Made by a program: the position numbers and the translations under genes. A stretch of DNA of 64,000 bases from Moniliophthora roreri (Eukaryota > Basidiomycota > Agaricomycetes > Agaricales > Marasmiaceae): contig LATX02000210.1 in NCBI GenBank assembly GCA_001466705.2, forward strand, positions 361,310-425,309, given 5' to 3'. Below the pieces are notes generated by a model. It was not told where the DNA came from, did no database searches, and saw only the letters and a list, made by a program, of their open reading frames with translations. Positions 46,178 through 57,702 of the stretch are shown one piece after another. Each line of letters starts with the position of its first letter. Position 1 is the stretch's first letter.

Positions 46178-47100
46178 GATCAATGAATGCTGTATTTACA
46201 CAATTTCTGCGAACTTGATACAGTCGTTCTACATTCCCGGAAACTCTGAGTATCAGTTGGCGGCCACTTCGTACAGCGTAGCAGAGCCTCAGATCTCAGA
46301 TAGCAATGTACTAGCGAGATCCGAGAACTAACAATAATTATCACTCGCAGGCACACAGATGTACTTTGCGCGATCATGATGGGATGTTGCAATCTCATAT
46401 GTTGGTCTCAGCGAGCCTAGTAACGGTGAGGAGGATAAGGTGCTAAAGGAAGCGCCTTCACAGTGATCTCCCCCGATGGTGCAATCTGTGATAAGGAATG
46501 CATTGTTGCAAGAAGTTAGTCTCGTAAACAGACGCTTCGACGGACGATCGCTCCTTGGAGTGTGGGTGTCGCAATATAATGATTTGAAGATGTTGCGGAC
46601 GTTGATAAACGTTTCTGATTGCCTATTCCCTTTCCGGCCAGCCTAACATTTGCTCTCTCCACGAACTCTTCTACGGACACACACTCTCCACGGAGTCCCC
46701 CCACAGCACTGTCCACAAAGAAGGGCAGGGTGCGTTGACAGATCCTGTATTCGATGTCATGCCAGTGACGAGTCTTTGCGGGGCGTTGAAGAGATTCCAC
46801 CGCATCGCTCGGCATAGTGGATCCCAGGATGTGTATTTCTCAGTTCTGGTCAATCATGGACAAGGATGTTGCGGAATTTGGACGATGTTCTGAGGAAAGG
46901 GAAGACGTGACAATGCAGCAACACGACTGAAGAACCGAGTAGAACCCTGGCGCCGAGGGGCCCGGCAAGGACCCGTTGGATGGTTCGGACAAAATTTTTG
47001 GATTTTTGACCAATCTCCGGCTTGAGGCCCAGGAAAAAGTCGATCGAGCCGGATCTAGCCGAGTCTCGTGAAAACGAGCCTTGCTAGCGGCTCGATGCTG
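46178..47100. other. Transition region, no gene seen
   Basis: About 920 bp after the GH43 gene. It still has normal base composition and CpGs, but no coding sequence I can support on either strand. It ends in a GC-rich stretch (46940-47090) just before the repeat block. Confidence 0.5.
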
Positions 47101-47857
47101 CTAGAATGAACTCGATCTCACTATATTTTTGAGGATAAGGAGGTCGGATTTTCTAGTGAAATTGAGTCATTTGATCTCCGTCAGAGCCAAATCTAGTGAA
47201 ATCTAGCAGTTAGAAAATAAAATATACACATTGTACAATTTTTTGCTGCATTATTACATTCAATTGCACTCAAATACACTAGATATGAACTATATTACAT
47301 TCTCTATTGTCCATCGCACAAAATGGCAAGTCGGCATGACCAAGGAATAACACCCAACACTTGTGAACACCCCCATATACCTAGGGACCCCCAGTTATGG
47401 GGGTTATGGCCGAGGCAGGGGGGTGGTTATGTCACCCATGATTCGTCATGACTCTCCACCAACTGGTTTTGCAGTCAGTGATTTGACGTGACTGGTAAAT
47501 GGGGCTCTTCACAGGTTAGCAGACAATCATAACCAGTTATGGTAGGTTTTGATGAGTAATGGTGGTTATGGGTGGTTTGCATGGTTATGCTAAGTTAGCA
47601 CAGTTATCACTAATTAGTGGTGCTATAACCCCCATTACCCCCCATTACCAGTTATCAGTGGTATGAACAGTCAACAGTGGATACACACTGCCAGCATATT
47701 AGCTGTTGCTCAAATATCAGGCTTGCAAATTGAATTCAAAAGAAGTATATTGGAATCTATCTGGATACATTCAAATGAGAAATATGGTCACTATGTAAAC
47801 CCAGTCCAATCACCCAACAGAGGCAGAACCTTGAGAGGTGGAAAATCAGTTGACAGT

Positions 47858-47858
47858 N
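47858..47858. other. Single-N assembly join
   Basis: One N in the middle of the block, just before the tandem 254-bp units. No overlap between the two sides was visible to me. Confidence 0.6.
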
Positions 47859-47889
47859 ACTAGTCTTATCTTAGACAAATTAACGCACT

Positions 47890-48400
47890 AATAATGACCA
47901 AACCTTGTACTAAGAATGCAGAAAAGTATTCCTGTCCAAGGATCAAGATTTAGAATTAGTGACAAAGTCAACACAATGACGTATTGAGTTTGATACTCAC
48001 ATTAGATCACAACAAGGGTAGACAATGTAAACAGAATTATGACAGCGATAACAAGGGAACGATGGCAATGAGGGTAGACGGCGATGGTGATGAGGGTAGA
48101 TGATGATGGCAATGAGGGTAGATGATGATGGCAACAATGCACCAATAATGACCAGACCTTGTACTAAGAATGCAGAAAAGTATTCCTGTCCAAGGATCAA
48201 GATTCAGGATTAGTGACAAAGTCAACATGATGACATATTGAGTTTGATACTCACATTAGATCACAACAAGGGTAGACAATGTAAACGGAATAATGACAGT
48301 GATAACAAGAGAACGACGGCAATGATAGTAGACAGCGACGGTGATGAGGGTAGATGATGATGGCAATGAGGGTAGATGATAATGGCAATGAGAGTAGGCG
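47890..48400. repeat. Tandem ~254-bp units containing a short-period minisatellite
   Basis: A segment with ATAATGACCA...CTTGTACTAAGAATGCAG at 47890 recurs at 48144 with few changes. Each unit ends in repeats of the type GGGTAGATGATGATGGCAAT, period about 21-24 bp, between 48060-48130 and 48310-48410. Spurious open frames on the minus strand arise from this repeat. Confidence 0.75.
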
Positions 48401-49522
48401 ACAGTGACAGCGGATCTATAGTTGTGAGGGTAGACAATGGCAAGGACAGGAAGGATGGTGGTGGTACAAAGGAAAGAAAGAATCTGCGGAGTTTGAAAAC
48501 TGTTGAACAAATAAACAAATGATTGCGGGGGTCTTCACTCATGTGAGGATGCCAATTGACAAACGTCATTTCTTAGTCGTACTTAATGACAACAGTTTCC
48601 TCCCAAAATTCCTACACAGAACCCCATGTAACTTGTGTTGAACCCAGTAAACACATGTGAACCCCTGAAAACAGCTCCGGCACTAAAAACCCAAAATATC
48701 CCCCACAACCACCCTTGACTGGTAATGGCAGGTAAAGAGGTGGTCACGAGGGGGTTATATCCTACACAAAACTGGTCAGTACGATTCTCATGGTTGTTAC
48801 AGCCTCTATTATTGATCAAGTCGAGTTTCATTAGGGATATGTCTACCTATTACCAGGCGCTGGTGGGTTTCAGGCATTTTAGCTGCCCATAACCCATCAG
48901 CGCCTTTTGACATTTTGTGCAATGTCTATACAGTGCTTGATTCCACTAGATTTCACACTTTTGGTTCCCACCTAAGCTGTCAACATGGGGTACATCAGTC
49001 CATTAGATCTGATGTTAAAATTTTTTCTGGGCTGCACACAGAAAGCACCTTTGCATACCTCAATAATTTTCATCAATTTTGAGGGTCCCTCTGCTTTTCC
49101 TCCAAGTCCATTCTCAAAGCCAGATTGGCAGTTTCCGTCCAGTGCTGTTGCCACCATTCCCAAACTGGTCACTGTTGCTGCTAGTCAGTCTTGCATGCTA
49201 GCAGTATCAACAGGCATCAACATTGCTCTCCTGCCATCACTCATCATCTTTCTGCACTCCAGCCAGGCATCCTGTCTCTTTCCTTACCTGGATTATCACC
49301 AAGATTGTGTTCAGTATCATCTGATGGTGGGCAGCCTTACAGTGTGTTTTTACCTCATGAGAATATACTATAATGGTCATTTCCTGTTCATAGGGCATAT
49401 CAGGCAACACTATATAGCCAGTCCAAGCTGAAATTGTTTGGCTACTGCTTAGCTATGATCCATTATGCCAATTCTCAAAGCATGTTCAGCATCTTCATAT
49501 TCATGCTGAAGGGTCAAATGGG
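48382..49522. repeat. Direct repeat copy 1 (1,141 bp), probable assembly overlap
   Basis: Matches 49524-50664 base for base at an offset of 1,142, apart from g48679 versus a49821. It ends exactly at the N at 49523. It includes a hairpin (48856-48904) and a 148-codon open frame (48985-49431, +) with no recognised domain. Confidence 0.85.
48856..48904. repeat. Hairpin (imperfect 14-bp stem)
   Basis: GGCGCTGGTGGGTT pairs with AACCCATCAGCGCC across a loop of about 21 nt, 13 of 14 positions. The same hairpin is repeated at 49998-50046 in the second copy. It could be a transposon terminus, but no CTRR end or target duplication was recognised. Confidence 0.5.
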
Positions 49523-49523
49523 N

Positions 49524-50664
49524 ATGGCAATGAGAGTAGGCGACAGTGACAGCGGATCTATAGTTGTGAGGGTAGACAATGGCAAGGACAGGAAGGATGG
49601 TGGTGGTACAAAGGAAAGAAAGAATCTGCGGAGTTTGAAAACTGTTGAACAAATAAACAAATGATTGCGGGGGTCTTCACTCATGTGAGGATGCCAATTG
49701 ACAAACGTCATTTCTTAGTCGTACTTAATGACAACAGTTTCCTCCCAAAATTCCTACACAGAACCCCATGTAACTTGTGTTGAACCCAGTAAACACATGT
49801 GAACCCCTGAAAACAGCTCCAGCACTAAAAACCCAAAATATCCCCCACAACCACCCTTGACTGGTAATGGCAGGTAAAGAGGTGGTCACGAGGGGGTTAT
49901 ATCCTACACAAAACTGGTCAGTACGATTCTCATGGTTGTTACAGCCTCTATTATTGATCAAGTCGAGTTTCATTAGGGATATGTCTACCTATTACCAGGC
50001 GCTGGTGGGTTTCAGGCATTTTAGCTGCCCATAACCCATCAGCGCCTTTTGACATTTTGTGCAATGTCTATACAGTGCTTGATTCCACTAGATTTCACAC
50101 TTTTGGTTCCCACCTAAGCTGTCAACATGGGGTACATCAGTCCATTAGATCTGATGTTAAAATTTTTTCTGGGCTGCACACAGAAAGCACCTTTGCATAC
50201 CTCAATAATTTTCATCAATTTTGAGGGTCCCTCTGCTTTTCCTCCAAGTCCATTCTCAAAGCCAGATTGGCAGTTTCCGTCCAGTGCTGTTGCCACCATT
50301 CCCAAACTGGTCACTGTTGCTGCTAGTCAGTCTTGCATGCTAGCAGTATCAACAGGCATCAACATTGCTCTCCTGCCATCACTCATCATCTTTCTGCACT
50401 CCAGCCAGGCATCCTGTCTCTTTCCTTACCTGGATTATCACCAAGATTGTGTTCAGTATCATCTGATGGTGGGCAGCCTTACAGTGTGTTTTTACCTCAT
50501 GAGAATATACTATAATGGTCATTTCCTGTTCATAGGGCATATCAGGCAACACTATATAGCCAGTCCAAGCTGAAATTGTTTGGCTACTGCTTAGCTATGA
50601 TCCATTATGCCAATTCTCAAAGCATGTTCAGCATCTTCATATTCATGCTGAAGGGTCAAATGGG
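49524..50664. repeat. Direct repeat copy 2 (1,141 bp), probable assembly overlap
   Basis: Starts immediately after the N at 49523 and matches 48382-49522. Beyond 50664 the sequence continues into unique DNA. The end of one contig matching the start of the next is the pattern of unmerged contig ends. Confidence 0.85.
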
Positions 50665-51429
50665 TCAGGCTCAACCTATAATAGTAGAGGTGGACATGGA
50701 CACTAGCAGTCAATAAGAAGTGAGTTTTATTGTTGACTCATCCTTCTGAAAAGGTCACTGATTTCTGTGATTATTGCAGCATCCAATTATTTATATTCTG
50801 TATTCTTTGATATAAAATTTGATTTTTTTCCTCACCTCCTTATCATTGTCACCATAGACTGAAGAAAAAAGCATTATAGCAGCTCAGCTGCAGTCACCTT
50901 TATTTACAGTGATCCCTTAGAGTGTGATGGAATGGAAATTGAGCAGGAGACTCTGAGCTTGATAACAAATAAGGAAAAGTGGGAGATAGAGCAAGAAGAA
51001 CAAAGGGCCCTGTTCAGTAGTGTGTCTCTTGCCTTGAATTACTGATTAGTGTTATTCATTATTGTCTTTAGGGTTATTGTTTGAAGCTCATGAAGTGCTT
51101 GCCAACATGAGAAGTGACAATAATGGTGACATGAACACTGCTGATATTAACATCAATACACTACCTTTCCTACCAGAACAGGAAGACATTTTGAACAGCA
51201 ATGCTGGCAGGGAATACAACTTTCACACCATACTGAGTATGCTGACAAACAGGACTCAGTATCTCAATTATGATTACTCTTCAGTACACTCTCATACAAT
51301 CAAATTAGGCTTGCAGATGACAGGACCTGAGCTGACTGTGTCCAGAAGCAGGTTGATTCATGGTTGACACACCTCCCAGCACTTGTCAAGTTATATTTTA
51401 CCTTTAACACTCAAGGAACCCCAAGCAAC

Positions 51430-52985
51430 CAAAGCTCTGAGGAGATATGAGAAATATATGTTATAGACTTTGATGGTATGTAAATGTAATTCCAAATTGC
51501 TAGAGCACTCATTGACCTCATGGGATTAGAGCATTGAACAGAGACTTTTTTTCATCCTACCAGATCTCAAACTATCAACGATAGCCTTGTCCACCATGGA
51601 TATATTGGTGCAATGCCAGACTAGCCCCAAATTGCCTTTTCACTCCACTTCTTCTATGTTTTTTGGCAGATCAATTGTGTATGTCCCAATTTCAGTATTG
51701 ATGGATTGTCAGAAGCTCTTCAGCACATCCATGGCATGAGTGTGACCCTACACATACTTCTTTGTTTCTAACTTGACACAGTTGCCAAGGGATGAACACC
51801 TGGAAAATCAACTGTGTGAAGCATATGATGTGTATTTGGCAATTCAGTGGCAGGTACACCACCAACCCCACACTTTACATCAGCTGTACACCAGCTGTAT
51901 GCCAGCAGCATGGCAACTGTATGTCACATGTACATACTACTGTGCTGGGTATGCACACCAAAACAAATAAACTTAACTTGTCCTTCTGCTGAGGTTTCCT
52001 TCTTCTTATACTTCTAAGCTACCATTCTGGAAGTGAAATCTACCACTTGATGCTGAATTTGACACTGGAGAGGGCCTGGGATGCCAACTTCAGGTTGTAG
52101 CATTTTTTCTTCAGGGTCCAGTCATGTGTGAATTTACTGCTAGCATACAGCTGGTGTACAGCTGGGATAAATTTCAGCATGTACAGCTGACATAAAGTGC
52201 AGGGTTGGTGGTGTACACAATCAGACTCTCAAAGTGTTGAACTGTCAAGATGTCACATTGTTCACCTTGCATGTTTGTGTGCCATGTAATTACAAGCTTG
52301 AGGATGAGCCTCCCCTTTGCCCACAGAAGCTATTTTTCATTGATGGGAATAATTCAACGAAACTTGTTGCTTTGGAAATCTGTCTGGGTCAAGAGTGAAT
52401 TGACAAGAGGAACCTCTCACATCCCCACTTTTTGGAAAGTGAGGAAGTTGATCAGTTTGCAAATGAGGTTAGGACTGGGCAAGGTAACGAGAAGGTATGC
52501 TACTGACATTCACTTTGGCTTTGCTTACTGATGAAATACAAGGCCAACTGCATAGACCTTGATGAGGGTGAAGATGAGTCTGAAAGTGACAGAGGTGACA
52601 ATAGCACTGTTGCATAGCTTGACTGCAATGAAACTGAAGAGTTGGTACCCTGTGATGACAGTTGCATTAAATGTTGGAAGGCAGTAGGACCTGACTCACA
52701 GAAGAAGACATTTGCACTTTTTGCAATATTAGGTATCTTTGTTGCTGTCTGTCATCATGGACATGTGCTCTATGTATGTGATATGATTCAGAGTGGTGAA
52801 CTGTGGGTTTTTGATCATTTTATCTTTCTATTCTGATGTGATTTCTTCCAGGATGAAATATCCACTTGCAATAGTCAATATGCTGATTGACAACTAAGGC
52901 CCAGAACTTGGCATAGGCTATGCAGCTGATATTCAAATTCTTTTTGAAAAGTACCTGATAGTCATTACCACAGCAATTGTATTAC
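51430..52985 (+). pseudogene. KDZ-type transposase remnant
   Basis: Pieces of a Kyakuja-Dileera-Zisupton transposase in order but with stops and frame changes: NDSLVHHGYIGAMPD (~51560), PQIAFSLHFFYVFWQINCVC and PNFSIDGLSEALQHIHGMSV (to 51740), LCEAYDVYLAIQ (~51815), then after an insertion TLKVLNCQDVTL and CVPCNYKLEDEPP, FFIDGNNSTKLVALE (~52335), KCWKAVGPDSQKKTFALFAI and HGHVLYVCDMIQSGEL (52660-52800), KYPLAIVNMLID (~52860). The DGNNS and CDM..SGEL blocks are family hallmarks. Internal stops (for example after VNMLIDN) and two nested insertions make it dead. Confidence 0.8.
51854..52216. mobile_element. MITE-like inverted-repeat insertion inside the KDZ gene
   Basis: The left arm 51854-51908 (GTACACCACCAACCCCACAC...) is the approximate reverse complement of the right arm 52137-52216 (...AGGGTTGGTGGTGTAC), which carries a small extra segment. 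The transposase reading resumes directly on both sides (AIQWQV before, TLKVLN after), so the ~363-bp unit was inserted into it. Target duplication is not clear. Confidence 0.6.
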
Positions 52986-53044
52986 TGGGTGATAACTTAT
53001 GATGGCACTTTTGAAAAACTACAAATACTTTTTAATTAGTATGG

Positions 53045-54011
53045 TGTGCTTTTTTGGGTAGTACTACAGAACAAGAGATGATTTGGATGAGCTGAAGCAT
53101 GGTAAGTACTCCTTTATAAATGTACTGACAAGGAATATATACTTACTCAAGCATTCCCATTGCTCTAATACTCTTTTTACAGAGTATAAATGTTGTACAA
53201 ATAATTCAGCCAATGATCATGGAATAACTTGTCAGGGGATGATTACTATACCAAGGTGACTTCAAATTTGAATTCAGCCACCCAAAAAAGGGTAGGGGGC
53301 AACTCTTTGGTATTTTATTAGCATCAGGTTGAATGGATGTCCAGAAAGCCTCAAAAAACCACTTATATGTGGATATCTTCACAGGCAGTGATCTGGAGTT
53401 TCTGAAACTATCAAAATCAGATTCAGAGTATCAGATAACATAGGAAATGACTCCTGAGTCATGAGTATCCATGCGTTATAGCTTGATATATGAGCATGTC
53501 AAGTTTATTGTAAACAGTGACATTAGATTCATATTGTGTTTAAGCATTTAATAGAGGGTGTGCTTTTTTGACTTGAAATTTTATAGATCCTGATGATCCT
53601 GGGGTGTATTCCTATACTATTTGATGCTCTGAATCTGATTTTGATAGTCTCATAAACCCCAGATCACTCCCTGTGAAGATATCCACATATAAGTGGTTTT
53701 TTGAGGCTTTCTGGACATCCATTCAACCTGATGCTAATAAAATACCAAAGAGTTGCCCCCTACCCTTTTTTGGGTGGCTGAATTCAAATTTGAAGTCACC
53801 TTGGTATGGTAATCATCCCCTGATGAGCTATTCCATGATCATTGGCTGAATTATTTGTACAACATTTATACTCTGTAAAAAGAGTATTAGAGCAATGGGA
53901 ATGCTTTGGTAAGTATATATTCCTTGTCAGTACATTCATAAAGGAGTACTGACCATGCTTCAGCTCATCCAAATCATCCCCTGTCCTGTAGTACTACCAA
54001 AACCCAAAAAA
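53045..54011. repeat. ~400-bp inverted repeat (foldback)
   Basis: The left arm ~53045-53445 and right arm ~53609-54011 are reverse complements at roughly 90% by eye, with a loop of about 165 bp. Shared landmarks are GGTGGCTGAATTCAAATTTG, ATATCCACATATAAGTGG and the CTTTTTTGGGT end. It lies at the left end of the TIR element and repeats part of its terminal sequence. Confidence 0.75.
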
Positions 54012-54299
54012 GTGGATTTGGCTGTAGTAGTTCAGAATAAAATACCAGGCCCCTGGGATGCTGTATCCAACATTCAGGCATATAGAGGATGTCCCAGCCA
54101 TGGGGGATAAGGCCCAGTGAAAAACCCATCTGTTCAGGTACATTGGAATAAGGCAGTATCAGTCCAGCCAAGCAGGACTGATCAGAACGGAAAAAAGTGA
54201 GAATATGAAGGTTTTGATTTTGACAATTCTGCTCACATCAGCTTAGATATGTTTCTGCTCAAACCCAGTAATGACATGCCTTTGGCTCATATCAACATA

Positions 54300-55406
54300 T
54301 TACAGCCTATTATTGTATATACATGTCAGTCTTAATATGTTCAATGGATCTATAGTATGTACTGTATTTCTAACATCGCTAGCCCCACTGTTCAGTACCC
54401 CTTGAGCTCTTTGCATTGCTAGAAGCATGACCTTTAGCAGCCTGGATACAAGTAAGCAAGGTATAATGGATATGGAACTAGAGTTATTAACTATACCTCT
54501 GACCTGCTGCTCTTTGCCTTGTCTGATTTCACTTTCCAATACTATTATTGGCCTGTCAGCACAGATACAAGAAAGCTGACAAGAAGTAAACATACTGAGA
54601 AGTTCTGCATCAATAGATCTCCAATAGTTGTCATACTCTTTGGCAGTTCCTTCTGGATTCTTCTTGGCCCAATCAATGGCACACAGCCCTCTATTAAAAA
54701 GGTGAGTGTTTTGTCACCAAGGTGTTCAGTTCCTTCTTTGTGTGATCAAACCTGAGTTGGATGCTGTCTTGTTCACCTTCTATAAAGACAAGCTGCACCT
54801 TCACTGTGTTGAGCTCACCTTTAGTGTGAGCTAGTTGTGCCTTGAGGTCTATTATTTTTTGCTTTTCATCATTAATGAGATTCATTAGAGTGCTAGAAAA
54901 GTATTCAGTGACCAAAGATGCCAATAGAGACAATAGGAAATACATGCTTCTCTCTTTGGATTCTTATAATGATTGTTTGGCTTATCTTTATCTTCCACAG
55001 TGTCCATTCACCTTTTCTTTGACTTGCAAGGAGGCAGCAAACTCAGGTCTGCCACTCTGAGTTAGTGCATGTTTGCTATATAATTTGGTTTAACATTCAC
55101 ACCTCGTTTGCCTGTTTCAACAAACATATCAGCTCTACTCTTGGCATATTCATCTGCCAACCATGCTTGAGAATCAATCTGAGAGTCTTCAACTGTCCCA
55201 TAGTAGTGCCTAGCAAGAATGGTTGGTTGTGTATTATATAATATAATGCAGAACTTGACTTGCCCTTTGAGCCAAGCCAAAGTGGCACTAGCAGCTTTCC
55301 TAGTAGTCTTCAGGAGCAACAGCTCTGAATGACTTTCATAGGCCTTGGCATTTTTGTTGAAGTAGTTATGTACAGAGGAAAAAGGTGCTTGTGCCATGGC
55401 AGACAT
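54300..55406 (-). other. Degenerate open frames of the TIR element
   Basis: Three minus-strand frames: 55062-55406 (MSAMAQAPFSSVHNYFNKNA..., 114 codons), 54694-54945 (coiled-coil-like, rich in heptads such as DLKAQLAHTKGELNTVKVQL) and 54300-54593. They may be exons of one element gene. No family was recognised. Confidence 0.35.
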
Positions 55407-56818
55407 AGTGTGGACCAGATCTTGGAGCCAGTGACAAGTTGAGTTTATGAATGAAGTGAGGAAAATGGCAAATCAAAGACTCTTCGTTGTCACATGAATA
55501 TGTATAGCTATGTCAGTATGTGTGCAGGTGGTGAGCATGATAATTTCATGGGATTTGAGCTGACATGAACATATCAAACTCCACCTCAACTGACATGAAC
55601 ACCTCTCAACATACCTGAACAGATGGGTTTTTCACTAGAGATAAGGTCCAGCACCAATAGATCCCATACAGTACCATCTATACCCTATTTCAGGTTTTTT
55701 TTCCATATTTTGCTCATATATACACCAACACCCAATGAAATATATTACTATTTGTTGCCCCAGGCATTGTATTAATTATATCTACATGCTAGAAGCTACC
55801 CTATGTCAATGTCTTTTCTGCAGCCCAAGCACCAACACCCCATCCTGCATGTATAGTCTATTTAACCTCTAATTACATCACTTTTTTGGCATTCCAATGC
55901 TCCCAGATTGCAGGAGAATCATCTCATAATATAATAGAGCATATTTTCCCAATTCTCCAATTTTTATAGCCCTCTTGCATGCTCCAATACCCTCCAGTGC
56001 ATTTATTTTGGGTGGCAGAAGGGTGTGAGAACCCTGTCCATATTGGGAAGCCAAAAAAGTGGACCAGAAAGCCTCTCAGAGGGTGTGGGAATCAAATACC
56101 TAGCTGGGAAACCCAATAAGCAGAGCAGCAAGTCTCCAGGAGGGTGTGGGAATATTAAAAAACCCAAAAAAGCACACTATATTAATTAAAAAAGTATTTG
56201 TAGTTTTTCAAAAGTGCTGTTATAAGTTATTGTGATGCCACAATGACTCTTGTCACAGTGAGTAGAACCCTCTGCACTCAAGTCAGGAAAAGATAAGGAA
56301 AAAAGGTGATCTGGCATAGACTCTAGGTCAATATGATGTTGAACTGAACAGACATGAAGTCAATGCCTAGCCCAAGTGACCAAGTTAGTATAGCTACTGG
56401 GGAATATGTACAGAGAATACTTGCCTAGCCCAAATGACCAAGAGGTCAAGATGGGAAACTAGGCTACAGAGGTCTAGTATAAATACAATAAGTCTGTCTC
56501 AGTGAGAATAACTAAAAGGAGTAGAAGAATGATCTGAAAGGAAACCCAGGTGGAATGGAATCTTCTACAGAAGAGTGGTTGTGATGGTATAAATAAGATA
56601 AGTAATCAGATAAATAGATAAGAGATAAGAGATAAGAAAAAGAGACTTAGAAGAAAAAGAAAAAGGAAAGGCTATGCTCCATCACAGTTATCATCCAGTA
56701 ATACAATTGCCATGGTGATAACTATTAAGTACTTTTCAAAAAGTTTTGGTATCTCTGGTGCATAAGTACTTTATTTCTAATGTTTTCTGTCTATCTTTCT
56801 TATTCAGTTTCTTCCTAG

Positions 56819-57702
56819 CCTCATAACAAGACCCTCTCCCCTCCCTGCACTTGGTGCAAAGAACTGGGCTGTCCTTGCCTGTTTGACCATAATCTATCCT
56901 CCTCTGTAAAGTGTGATGGCTGTTATAGGAGCAGTACTCCATGCTCTCACAATCAGCTCTGGTTCGAATGGGTCAATGACTCTGCCAAGGAGCTTGATGT
57001 TGCTCTGGGCTCTTGTTCTAGTATATTTTAAGTCCTTTTTTATCTTTTTTATCTTTTTGTTCTAATTCTTTTTCTTTTCTAGAACTCATCTATCAGGCTT
57101 CAAGTATCTATCATGATATCTTGCTGTACACATCTTTGCTCAAGACTCAAGCATGTTTGGATGAACAACTCATTGCCTTTAGTCATTCCATCAATGTTTC
57201 CCAGAATGTCTTTAAGAAGCACATTGTTGATCTCTGTCAGATGCTCCAGTCCCTACTGTTCTTGAATCCATCTTTCATTACTTCTGATGCCCAAGTTGCC
57301 TCACTATATGCTGGTTTTGGTTGGGCTTCCTTGGATTTGCTGCTTCATGACTCTCACAATTATGGTTATAAGCTTTGTGAGGTCACCTACTTTTCCAATT
57401 CTCCCTTCTATATCTTTGTCAAGAGTACTGACATTGACATTACTGGTAAAAAGGGCTCTGAATGGGAAATCAGCGACAAAGACCTGGTGGTGCCTAAGAC
57501 AATTCCTAATGCCATTACCACTGTTGAGGCCAGCAGTTCTACAATCAATGCTTCAGATGTTGACATTATTACTGAGAAATCTGCTGCTATGAGTAGCTCC
57601 ACTCCTTCTCTATCTAGAAGAGATTCACTCATTCCTATATTGTTTGACTCCATATCACTATGGACAAAGGGTTCTTTTGAGATAGTTTCTCAAAGAATTT
57701 AG
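56819..57702 (+). CDS. Cys-cluster repeat-family protein fragment
   Basis: Exons 56819-57020 and 57083-57702 join in phase (intron 57021-57082) to 273 residues without an identified start. The first exon has PCTWCKELGCPCLF ... KCDGCYRSSTPCSH, a C-x2-C-x4-C-x-C and C-x2-C-x5-C cluster that could bind zinc. The second exon is helical (QNVFKKHIVDLCQMLQSLLF) with a Ser-rich tail ending FEIVSQRI. Similar Cys-cluster proteins are common as dispersed families in mushroom genomes, usually in repeats; the function is unknown. The second exon alone recurs at 60562-61181. Confidence 0.45.

Larger units (their letters stand above)
52991..56231. mobile_element. 3.2-kb DNA transposon with ~70-bp terminal inverted repeats
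   Basis: The left end 52991-53059 (GATAACTTATGATGGCACTT...GTGTGCTTTTTTGGGT) matches the reverse complement of 56162-56231 with a few changes. It begins where the KDZ transposase stops. Inside are a large foldback (53045-54011) and minus-strand open frames at 55062-55406, 54694-54945 and 54300-54593. No catalytic domain was recognised, so it may be non-autonomous or of an unknown superfamily. Confidence 0.6.

Noticed and set aside
47890..48440. CRISPR-like array of short repeats
   Set aside because: The 21-24-bp units are contiguous and imperfect with no unique spacers, in a fungal genome. It is a minisatellite.
48037..48569. Minus-strand open frames rich in Pro/His/Leu
   Set aside because: They are translations of the minisatellite and recur with its period.
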